Assembly (NCBI GenBank): GCA_051984675.1
Contig: JBPYFK010000084.1
Location: 1-16,794, forward strand
Length of the DNA stretch: 16,794 nt
Origin: JBPYFK01 sp051984675
Lineage (GTDB): Bacteria; Actinomycetota; Actinomycetes; Mycobacteriales; Pseudonocardiaceae
Reading direction: 5' to 3'
Shown: positions 1-7,116 of the stretch, one piece after another
How positions within the stretch are numbered: position 1 is the first letter of the stretch
Layout: each line of letters opens with the position of its first letter
Notes under the pieces: generated by a model
What the model saw: only the letters and a program-made list of their open reading frames with translations
Told to the model about the DNA's origin: nothing
Database searches by the model: none
Translations under genes and position numbers: made by a program

Positions 1-606
1 GGGAAGGACCTGGATGACGATGTTCGAACGGCTGGCCAACCGGGCGAGGTGACGCAGCTGTTCTGCCATGACCGCACGCCCGCCGACCGGACGCTGAAGC
101 ACGACCTCATCCAGCAGAGCATGGTATTGCACGGGCTGTTCGCGCGTCAGTACACTTTGTCGGCCCAGACGAATGGAAACACGCGACTCGATCGCGTCGG
201 AATCCAGTTTCCCTGAGCGGAGAACAGCCCTCGCGTACTCAGGCGTCTGCAACAACCCAGGTATCAGCAGCATCGCTACATCGGAAATCTTCGTTGCCCG
301 CCGTTCCAAGTCGACGAGCGCTGTGAGCTGATTGGGAACTTTGTGGTTGCTGACCTCCCACCAGTGACCGCGATCGGCATCCTGCGCGAGTTCGAGGAGC
401 CGCTCGCGCTCCCTTCCCTTCACTCCCAGGGTTGCCGTGATGATCGCGACCTCTGTCTCAGTGGGTATCCTGGTCCCTTGCTCGATACGACCGAGTGTCG
501 CCCTTGACCACCCACATTTCTCAGCCAGGTCCTCAAGGCGGAGTTCCGCGTCTTTTCGCAGGTTGCGCACCGCAGAACCCAGTGCGTGTGATCTGGTTGT
601 GATCAT
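1..606 (-). CDS. XRE-family regulator with DUF5753 domain (3' end cut by window edge)
   Basis: The frame is open from ATG at 606-604 to the window edge, giving 202 residues with no stop. The start reads MITTRSHALGSAVRNLRKDA. Residues about 9-62 form a Cro/C1-type helix-turn-helix, with LEDLAEKCGWSRATLGRIEQG as the core. Residues from about 88 on (ISDVAMLLIPGLLQTPEYAR, then YHALLDEVVLQRPVGG and SNIVIQVLP) are typical of DUF5753, the domain of Scr1/WhiJ-like actinobacterial regulators. Such proteins bind DNA and usually sit beside small DUF397 partners; no DUF397 protein is visible here. GGAG lies only 2 bases before the ATG, which is tight, but no better start was seen. It diverges from the small gene at 720. 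Codon use is less GC-biased than in the secretion genes, which suggests accessory DNA. The family call is confident; the role is unknown. Confidence 0.88.
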   Translation of the reverse strand, partial: MITTRSHALGSAVRNLRKDAELRLEDLAEKCGWSRATLGRIEQGTRIPTETEVAIITATLGVKGRERERLLELAQDADRGHWWEVSNHKVPNQLTALVDLERRATKISDVAMLLIPGLLQTPEYARAVLRSGKLDSDAIESRVSIRLGRQSVLTREQPVQYHALLDEVVLQRPVGGRAVMAEQLRHLARLASRSNIVIQVLP

Positions 607-627
607 GTCTCCAGGCTAGATCAGACC

Positions 628-714
628 TTGAGATAGCGGCATCACCTCATCCGGCGAATCCTATTGCAGACGGCATGATCAACCTGTCTCAATGATCTCA
701 ACAGACCGAGGAGG
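628..714. promoter_or_regulatory. Divergent intergenic region with repeated TCTCAA units and a strong RBS
   Basis: This lies between the divergent starts at 606 (-) and 720 (+). TCTCAA occurs at 687-692 and 696-701 on the + strand, and its reverse complement TTGAGA at 628-633. A further TCTCAA lies at 760-765, inside the small gene. Repeated hexamers in the gap beside an XRE regulator would suit an operator, but this is inference. GAGGAGG at 708-714 is a strong ribosome binding site for the start at 720. No convincing -35/-10 pair was assigned. Confidence 0.3.
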
Positions 715-719
715 TACGA

Positions 720-851
720 ATGAACAAAGACGGAGCGCTGATGCGCCTTTGGCGAACTGTCTCAAGTGGACGGCACGCTTTTCCAGTCGCCGCGCGTGCC
801 GGACGAAACATGCATGAAGTGCTGGCACATTCTCGCTCACGGCCTGACTGA
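720..851 (+). CDS. Small unknown protein, 43 residues, strong RBS
   Basis: The ATG at 720 follows a near-ideal Shine-Dalgarno, GAGGAGG, at 5 bases spacing, so translation is likely. The product begins MNKDGALMRLWRTVSSGRHA, is basic, and stops at TGA 849-851. It is not recognised and lacks the Trp/Ser-rich pattern of DUF397. The overlapping +1 frame stays open from GTG 766 and encodes a CMKCW motif and then a hydrophobic stretch at about 901-966 that looks like a membrane helix. The two frames may be parts of one gene broken by a frameshift or sequencing error. The gene diverges from the DUF5753 regulator, whose usual small partner sits in this kind of position. The start is well supported; identity and intactness are uncertain. 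Confidence 0.5.
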   Translation: MNKDGALMRLWRTVSSGRHAFPVAARAGRNMHEVLAHSRSRPD

Positions 852-1263
852 CACAAGACACCGAGCTGCACCAACGATCTCAGAAAGGGACCCCACCACA
901 TTGTTCTGGGTACAGTTCGCCGGTTTGCTGGTCATCAACGCTGTCGTCTACGGAATCGTCTTCACTCAGTCACCCGGCCCACAGCACGGGGATGTACGCC
1001 CCACTTCCGGCGCACCAAGACTGGGTTCCGCGCGGGAGCGCCCCGACTCGCACCGAACCCTCCTCCGGTGCGGAATCTGCCGTCGTGCTGCGCATTTCCG
1101 CCGGGCGTGGACAGTGCCGACACCCGTCATCTCATCGGGCGCGGGTCGACCTTCACGTCGTGTTCCGCGCTGCCGTAGTGGTCGAAGAGGAGGGTGCCGG
1201 TCACGCGATGATGAGGTTGAACGGCGCATTCTCTTCTTTCTTCTTTTGGGAAGGCCGGGAAAG
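852..1263. other. Low-confidence stretch, possibly degraded coding sequence
   Basis: No confident gene was found here. On the + strand, the frame open from GTG 766 carries a membrane-helix-like run (LFWVQFAGLLVINAVVYGIV, about 904-963), then becomes Arg/Pro-rich and runs through the eccC terminator to 1338, so its end is not natural. On the minus strand, 1204-1127 encodes a 25-residue peptide with coding-like third positions (start VTGTLLFDHYGSAEHDVKVD). It could be the tail of a lost gene. Both are best read as remnants or very small unknown genes. Confidence 0.3.
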
Positions 1264-1308
1264 ACAAGGGAGTCTCCCGGTTCTTCAGTAACCGGAAGAC
1301 TCCCTTGT
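1264..1308 (-). terminator. Hairpin terminator of eccC
   Basis: Arms at 1264-1282 and 1290-1308 pair over 18 positions with one C/A mismatch (1276/1296) around a 7-base loop. The outer arm is ACAAGGGAGTCT and the inner one CCGGTT. It starts 26 bases past the eccC stop. The minus-strand continuation, CTTTCCC, is only weakly T-rich. Confidence 0.85.
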
Positions 1309-1334
1309 GGACACCGATCCTGCGGCCGGAACGG

Positions 1335-4300
1335 TTAGCCGTTCGCGTCCGGGCGAACCCAACCGACCTGGATGAGCTGCGGCCCGCGCTGGAGGCGGCT
1401 GACCAGCGTTCCTCGACCTGGTGGCAACTCCCTCGCCTTGAGGTTGCCGATGATCTGGCCCTCGTCCTTGGGTGCGCTCATCAGCAGCCCGGGCTGGCTG
1501 AGTTCGCGCATCTTGGCGAACATGCCGCTGAACATGGCCCGGCTCGCACCGCCGGCGTTGCGGACCAGGACCAGGTGCAGCCCGATGTCGCCGGCTTGCG
1601 GCAGGAACCTTTCCAGCGGCTCCAGCGGGTTGCCCTGCTGCGCGACCAGGTCGTAGTCGTCGACGATCACGAACAGTTCGGGGCCGCGCCACCACGAACG
1701 GGTCCGCAACTGCTCCTGGGTGACGTTCGGCCCGGGCAGGCGCTGCTGCATCATCCCCGCCACGTCCCGGATGTGGCTCTGGAGCTGGTCGGCGGACACC
1801 GCGTACTCCAGGAGGTGGTTCGAGTTGAGGAAGCCCAGCAGCGAGTGCCGGAAGTCCGCCAGCAGGATCACCGCCTCCTGCGGGGTGTACCGGGTGGTGA
1901 TGCCCTGGATGATCGTCCGCACCAGCGCGGTCTTACCCGCCTCCCGCTCGGCGAAAGCGTAGAAGTGCGGCTCGGCCCGGAAGTCGAGGTAGACAGGGTT
2001 GAGCCCGTCCTCGTTGACGCCGATCGGGATGAGCTGCGGCTTCGGCTGGCGGTCGGGTGTCGGCAACTGCTCGTACGGCAGCAACTCGGGCAGCAGGCGC
2101 ACCTGTGGCGCCGGTTGGCCCCGCCACGAACTCTTGATCCGGTTGACGAGGTCCGCCACGCCGTCCCCGAGATCCTCGCTGTAAGCCTTCCAGCCCTCGC
2201 GCCCGCTGAGGTTCTCGCTGTCCACGCGCGGGATCGCGGTCATGTAGTGCAGCCCGCTGGGGTGCAGACCGCGTCCCGGGTGACCCTGCGGAACGTTCTG
2301 TGCCGCCTTGCGGTCGAACATCGTCTCGCTGGGATCACCCAACCGCAGCTCGAACCGCGTTTGCAGCAGCTCTTGCAGCGCCGGCTTCATCTCCGCCCAC
2401 CGGTTCGCGCTGATGAACACGTGGATGCCGTACGACAGGCCGTTCGCGGCCAGGTTCATCACTTCCGGTTCGAGGGTCTCGTAGTCCTCCCGGAAGGTGA
2501 ACCAACCGTCGATCAGCAGGAAGACGTCACCGTACGGGTCGTTGGTGATCTCCCCGCGCCGCTTCCGCGCCCGGAAGTCGGCCATGTTCTCCAGTCCCAT
2601 CTCCTGGAACCGGACCTCGCGTGCGGCCAGCAGCCCCTTCATCTCCGCGATCGTGCGGCGGACGGTGTCCGCGTCGCGGCGGCCCGCGAAAGCACCCACG
2701 TGCGGCAGGTCCCGCAGCGCCACCATCGAACCACCACCGAGGTCCAGGCAGTAGAACTGGACTTCCTGCGGGGTGTGGGTCAACGCCAACGACGCGACCA
2801 GCGTACGGAACACGTTCGACTTGCCGGTTCCGGCGGCTCCCACGACCGCGCAGTGACCGGCCGGGCCGCTGAAGTCGACCTCGTACGTCTCCTGCATCTG
2901 CTGGTACGGCCGGTCGATCAGGCCCACCGGCATCCGCAGCCAGCCGCTGCCGTGGTAGCCCGCGGCGGTGTAGCCGCGGTCCTCGGTCTGCGACAACGGC
3001 GTCTGCAGTAGAGCGTCCAATGTGGGCGGTGCGTCCAGCGGTGGCAGCCACACCTGGTGCGCCTGGCTACCCCCGGCTTCGATCAGCCGCTGCAGGACGA
3101 CCCGGAACTCCTCTTGCTCCACCTGGACCCCAGGCTGCTCGTCGGGCTGCGCCTCCAGCTGCTCCGGTTGCGGCTCCGGTTCCCGGATCGGAACATCCTC
3201 GGTGTCGAAGATCCGCGGGTGCCGGTCGCCGGTCACCGGCGACGCCGCACGCATCGCGGCCTGGCGTCCCTTCGGCTTGTACGGACCCGACACGTAGGCC
3301 GCGCGGAACCGCTCCATACCGTTGGGGTGCTTGAGGAAGCCGTGACCACCCTCGCTCGGCAGGTCGGCGGCGTCCGGGATACCGATCGCGGCCCGCGAGT
3401 CCGCCGCGTTGAACGTCTTCAGACCGATCTTGTAGGAGAGGTGCGTCTCCAGGCCGCGCAGCTTGCCCTCGTCGAGGCGCTGGGACGCCAGCAGGAGGTG
3501 CATCTGCAACGAACGCCCGACCCGGCCGATCTGGTTGAACAGGTCGGCGAACTCCGGTTTCACCGTCAGCATCTCGGAGAACTCGTCGATGACGATGAAC
3601 AGCGCCGGAAGCGGATCGAGGTCGGCGTAGCGGGGGTCGTTCTGCCGCTTCTCCTCGTAGTCCCAGACGTTCTTGGCCTGCGCCTTGGTCAGCTGGTTCT
3701 GACGGCGCGCGACCTCACCTTCCAGCGCGTCCCGCATGCGGTCCACCTGGGTGAGGTTCTCCTCCAGGTTCGTGATGACCGCGGACACGTGCGGGGTGTC
3801 GTCGAAACCGTAGAAGGTCGCACCACCCTTGAAGTCGACCAGCACGAAGTTCAACATCTCCGACGTGTGCGTGGCCAGCAGGCCGAGCACGATCGTGCGG
3901 AGGAACTCGGACTTACCGGAACCGGTCGAACCGATGCACAGGCCGTGCGGGCCCATGCCGTGCAGCGGGGCCGCCTGCTCCTTGATGTCCAGGTGCACGA
4001 CGTCGCCGTACTCGTTCGGCCCGATCGCCACCTTGTACATCTCCTGGACCGGACGAGGACGGGTCGCCTCCCGGAGGTCGAACGTCATCACGTCGCCGGC
4101 GAGGCCGAGTTGCTCGACGTAGTTCAGCGGCGTCTTGAACGGCTTGGCATCGGTGCCCTCCACCTCGGCTTCCTTGCCCGGGGCACGGTGGGGCGCCATC
4201 CGGCGGGCCAGCGCCTCGGCCTCCGCCTGGGACAGGAAGTCCGGCCTGCCGAACCACTCCAAGCCGACCTTGCTGCGTGCACCCACCCGATCCTGTTCGA

Positions 4301-5384
4301 CGACCAGGCGCATACCACGGTTCACCGTGATCGCCGGCCCCACGGTGTCGGACAGGTCGATCAGGGTCACGCCGGCGAGACCCCGGCTACGGATGATCTC
4401 TTCCTCGCGGCTGATTTCGGCGTCGTCGAGCACGACCACGATGTGCCGCTGGCCCTCCGGGGCCGCGCTGCCACGCTGCCACGGAGGGCGTTCCGCGAGT
4501 TCCTCCAGCAGCTCCTCGACCCGCTCCAGCGAGCCGGTGATGAGTCGCTTCTCGCCGATCCCGTCGATCTTGCTCGGGTGCTGGACGTGCGGGAGCCACT
4601 TCGCCCAGTCCCACTGCTTCCGGGTGTAGCCGCTGCTGGCCACCACGATCAGCAGGTCGTCCGGGCTGTGGAAAGTCGCGATCTGGGCGAGCATCGCGCG
4701 CACGAGGCTGCGGCACAGCTCGCGGTCACCTTGCAACCCGATGCCGGCGAACGCCCGCAGGTTCGTGGCGATCGGCATGTCCGGCACCAGCGAGTGCGCC
4801 CGCACGAACCGGCGCAGCGCCAGCGAGGTGATCGGTTCCAACTCCTCCACCGGGCCGGTCTGCGGGGGCACCAGGCGGGTGTCCGCGCGCTGGTCACCGC
4901 AGGCGAACCGGACGTGCGCGAAGTCGGGGTCGTCGGAGCGCCGCTCCCACATGCGCCGGCTGGACGTCAACGCCCACAACGTCGTCGGGTTGGGGTGCAC
5001 CCACTCCCGCGCCAGCCGCTGCTCGTCGGCGGCGTCCCGGGCGCGGTCCCGCATCTGACCGAGATACCGCAGGTAGTCCTTGCGGTCCTCGTTCATCTCG
5101 GCCTTCTTCTGCCCCCCGTCGCGGCCACCACCCGCGACCATGCCGACGGTGGAAACCACCATCATCATCGGCATCATCAGCATCATCGGGTTACTGGCGG
5201 CCGTCTTGAACATGAAGGCCATCATTCCCAGCGACGCGACGATCATCACCGCAGGAAGAAGCTTCTGGATGACGTTGCCCGGGGTCTGCCTGGGGATCTC
5301 TGGCGGTGGTTCGAGGTGCACTTCCCCGCCCGGTGGCCGTGGGGCGGCCAGGCGTGGCATTCGCTTGAACTCTCGCGTGCTCAC
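1335..5384 (-). CDS. eccC: ESX/type VII secretion ATPase EccC, single-chain (FtsK/SpoIIIE type)
   Basis: Motor ATPase of the type VII secretion membrane complex; it recognises substrates and powers export. I start it at GTG 5384 because the family begins (M/V)STREFKR with a Pro-rich stretch soon after, and GGAAGGG lies 11 bases upstream. That gives 1349 residues; the frame is open to 5537, but the extra 51 residues are unlike the family. Two membrane helices lie at about 38-59 and 67-86, the second very Met-rich. Three ATPase domains follow. Domain 1 has Walker A GSTGSGKS (485-492) and Walker B ending IDE (D600, E601). Domain 2 has GAAGTGKS (849-856) and IDG (D959, G960). Domain 3 has AEREAGKT (1145-1152) and VDD (1242-1243). 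Domain 1 looks fully catalytic; domain 2 has Gly in place of the catalytic Glu and domain 3 an altered P-loop. The chain is fused, unlike split EccCa/EccCb of ESX-1. It diverges from eccD. Confidence 0.97.
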   Translation of the reverse strand: MSTREFKRMPRLAAPRPPGGEVHLEPPPEIPRQTPGNVIQKLLPAVMIVASLGMMAFMFKTAASNPMMLMMPMMMVVSTVGMVAGGGRDGGQKKAEMNEDRKDYLRYLGQMRDRARDAADEQRLAREWVHPNPTTLWALTSSRRMWERRSDDPDFAHVRFACGDQRADTRLVPPQTGPVEELEPITSLALRRFVRAHSLVPDMPIATNLRAFAGIGLQGDRELCRSLVRAMLAQIATFHSPDDLLIVVASSGYTRKQWDWAKWLPHVQHPSKIDGIGEKRLITGSLERVEELLEELAERPPWQRGSAAPEGQRHIVVVLDDAEISREEEIIRSRGLAGVTLIDLSDTVGPAITVNRGMRLVVEQDRVGARSKVGLEWFGRPDFLSQAEAEALARRMAPHRAPGKEAEVEGTDAKPFKTPLNYVEQLGLAGDVMTFDLREATRPRPVQEMYKVAIGPNEYGDVVHLDIKEQAAPLHGMGPHGLCIGSTGSGKSEFLRTIVLGLLATHTSEMLNFVLVDFKGGATFYGFDDTPHVSAVITNLEENLTQVDRMRDALEGEVARRQNQLTKAQAKNVWDYEEKRQNDPRYADLDPLPALFIVIDEFSEMLTVKPEFADLFNQIGRVGRSLQMHLLLASQRLDEGKLRGLETHLSYKIGLKTFNAADSRAAIGIPDAADLPSEGGHGFLKHPNGMERFRAAYVSGPYKPKGRQAAMRAASPVTGDRHPRIFDTEDVPIREPEPQPEQLEAQPDEQPGVQVEQEEFRVVLQRLIEAGGSQAHQVWLPPLDAPPTLDALLQTPLSQTEDRGYTAAGYHGSGWLRMPVGLIDRPYQQMQETYEVDFSGPAGHCAVVGAAGTGKSNVFRTLVASLALTHTPQEVQFYCLDLGGGSMVALRDLPHVGAFAGRRDADTVRRTIAEMKGLLAAREVRFQEMGLENMADFRARKRRGEITNDPYGDVFLLIDGWFTFREDYETLEPEVMNLAANGLSYGIHVFISANRWAEMKPALQELLQTRFELRLGDPSETMFDRKAAQNVPQGHPGRGLHPSGLHYMTAIPRVDSENLSGREGWKAYSEDLGDGVADLVNRIKSSWRGQPAPQVRLLPELLPYEQLPTPDRQPKPQLIPIGVNEDGLNPVYLDFRAEPHFYAFAEREAGKTALVRTIIQGITTRYTPQEAVILLADFRHSLLGFLNSNHLLEYAVSADQLQSHIRDVAGMMQQRLPGPNVTQEQLRTRSWWRGPELFVIVDDYDLVAQQGNPLEPLERFLPQAGDIGLHLVLVRNAGGASRAMFSGMFAKMRELSQPGLLMSAPKDEGQIIGNLKARELPPGRGTLVSRLQRGPQLIQVGWVRPDANG

Positions 5385-5678
5385 CGGACGCAGAACCCTT
5401 CCGTGTCGGTCGACATCTTTGATCTCGCGGGCAGCATTCTGGCCTGCCCGCTGCCCCAACCCTCGACGGAGGGGCTCGCCACCACCGTGACCAACCAGAT
5501 ATGAAGTAGTTGGCACGAGTTGGGCCGAACACACCACCCGTTCGAGTTGTTGCGGCCATACTAGGGGCGCTCTCCGACCGCCCGGGGCCGTTTCGCGGAA
5601 ACGAGTCCGCTTGGTTGGATCGGGTTGGTTGAATCGAGCGAGAGCAGACGATTGAGGAACGCAGAGTAGGGGGCCGTA
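5385..5678. promoter_or_regulatory. Divergent eccC/eccD control region
   Basis: This 294-base gap must hold the promoters for both directions. Two elements stand out. One is a perfect dyad, CGTTTC-GCG-GAAACG, at 5589-5603. The other is a direct repeat, TTGGTTGGATCG at 5611-5622 and TTGGTTGAATCG at 5625-5636, with a 14-base period, ending 42 bases before the eccD start. Both look like regulator sites. GGGGG at 5669-5673, 5 bases before GTG 5679, serves as the eccD ribosome binding site. No sigma-factor hexamers were assigned with confidence. Confidence 0.45.
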
Positions 5679-7106
5679 GTGGCGACCGGGACCACGGTGT
5701 TCAGCCGCGTGACGGTGGTGGCGCCGAAAACGCGAATCGACCTGGCGTTACCAGCCGACGTCGTGGTGGCGGACCTGCTGCCCATGGTGCTGGATCTGGC
5801 GAACGAGAACAGCGCGGACGGCGGGGCGCGGCACGGAGGATGGTGCCTGGCGAAACTGGGCGCCGACGAACTGGACCCCACCCAGACCCTGGCAACCCAG
5901 GAGGTCTGGGACGGTGAGCTATTGCAGCTGCGCCGCCGCGCGGACAATCCACCGCCGCCGCTTTATGACGACGTTGTCGACGCGTTAGCCGAAGCGGAAC
6001 CGGGAAGCTACCGTCCGTGGACAAAAGAAACCGCGGCCAAGGTCGGCCACGCCGCCGGCGGGCTCGGAATGATTGTCGCGGCCGCGACGCTCGGCCTCGC
6101 CGGCTATTACTCCTCACTGGGTCCGCACAACTTCTTCTACGGCGGGGTGCAGGCCGCGGCGGCGGTGGCTGCCTTGCTGATCGCGGTGTTCGCCACCGGC
6201 GTCGGCTCCGTCATCGCCCGCGCCTACGCGGCCCCCACGACCGGCACGGTGATCGCCGCCGCCGGTGGGCTGTCGATGGCGTTCGTCGCCGGCTTCAACG
6301 TCGTGCCCGGGTTCAACCCGCGGCCGGCCCTGTTGCTGGCCAGCGCACTTCTGCTGATGTTCGCGTCGGCGTCGATCATGCTCATCGGCGCGGGGATCGT
6401 GACGTTCATCGGGGTAGCCACCGTCGGGACGTTCGGGACGCTGGCCATGCTGGTGGCCACGGTCTTCCCCAACGTGCCGTTGGCAGCTGTCGCCGCCGGT
6501 GCCGGCGCCGCCGCGCTCGCGGGGATCTCGCTGCTGCCGCGGTTGACCATGCAGCTCGCGAAGCTGCCACTGCCGCACATCCCCACCAACGCCGAGGACT
6601 TCAAGGACGACGGCGGCTTCCCGGACTACTACGCGATCGAGCGGAAGTCGGGGCTGGCGCACCAGTACATGACAGGTCTGATCATCGGCTGCGGTGCCAC
6701 CGCCGCGCTCTCGGCGGTGCTGTCGGCCACCTCGACCGAGGTGTGGGGGCCGATCTTCGCGGCGGTCGTCGCCGCCGTGCTGATGCTGCGGGGGCGCACC
6801 TACGCCAACAGCGCCCAGGCGATCGCGCTGCTGTTCAGCGGTCTGGCGACCGCAGCGGGCCTGGCCGTGGGCATGCTGGTGCAGTTCCAGCAGCCGAAGC
6901 AGCTCGCCGCGCTGTTCGTGCCGCTGATGCTGCTGGGTGTCGCGTCGATCCTGTTCGGCGTAGTGTTCCCGAACCGCCGGTTCTCCCCGGTTGCTCGTCG
7001 CAGCGTCGACCTCCTGGAAGCCGTGCTGATCGCGGCGGTGCTCCCGCTGGCGCTGGGCGTCATGGACGTCTACACGGCCGTCCGCGACCTCAACATCAAC
7101 TTCTGA
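5679..7106 (+). CDS. eccD: ESX/type VII secretion membrane protein EccD
   Basis: Polytopic membrane component that forms the hydrophobic core of the ESX inner-membrane complex. The 475-residue product has a ubiquitin-like cytosolic domain (about 1-85, start MATGTTVFSRVTVVAPKTRI), a linker with PPPPLYDD, and then 11 predicted membrane helices between about residue 125 and the C-terminus. Two six/five-helix blocks are separated by a polar loop around PHIPTNAEDFKDDGGFPDYY. The ubiquitin fold plus 11 helices is diagnostic of EccD. The GTG start at 5679 follows a G-rich ribosome binding site at 5 bases. It is read divergently from eccC and is followed after 10 bases by mycP, so the two are almost certainly co-transcribed. 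Length is normal and no defect was seen. Confidence 0.96.
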   Translation: MATGTTVFSRVTVVAPKTRIDLALPADVVVADLLPMVLDLANENSADGGARHGGWCLAKLGADELDPTQTLATQEVWDGELLQLRRRADNPPPPLYDDVVDALAEAEPGSYRPWTKETAAKVGHAAGGLGMIVAAATLGLAGYYSSLGPHNFFYGGVQAAAAVAALLIAVFATGVGSVIARAYAAPTTGTVIAAAGGLSMAFVAGFNVVPGFNPRPALLLASALLLMFASASIMLIGAGIVTFIGVATVGTFGTLAMLVATVFPNVPLAAVAAGAGAAALAGISLLPRLTMQLAKLPLPHIPTNAEDFKDDGGFPDYYAIERKSGLAHQYMTGLIIGCGATAALSAVLSATSTEVWGPIFAAVVAAVLMLRGRTYANSAQAIALLFSGLATAAGLAVGMLVQFQQPKQLAALFVPLMLLGVASILFGVVFPNRRFSPVARRSVDLLEAVLIAAVLPLALGVMDVYTAVRDLNINF

Positions 7107-7116
7107 GAGTGGCGTG

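Noticed and set aside
5080..5230. Met/His-rich repetitive stretch (ATC/ATG runs) considered as a possible simple repeat
   Set aside because: On the minus strand it encodes the Met-rich second membrane helix of EccC, so it is explained by coding.
1305..5504. Two very long open frames on the + strand opposite eccC (about 568 and 815 codons)
   Set aside because: Their products are Arg/His/Val/Leu-rich without recognisable motifs and mirror the strongly supported eccC frame. Long antisense frames are expected in high-GC coding DNA.
5385..5537. Longer N-terminus for eccC starting at 5537
   Set aside because: The added 51 residues do not resemble EccC, and the conserved (M/V)STREFKR start lies at 5384.
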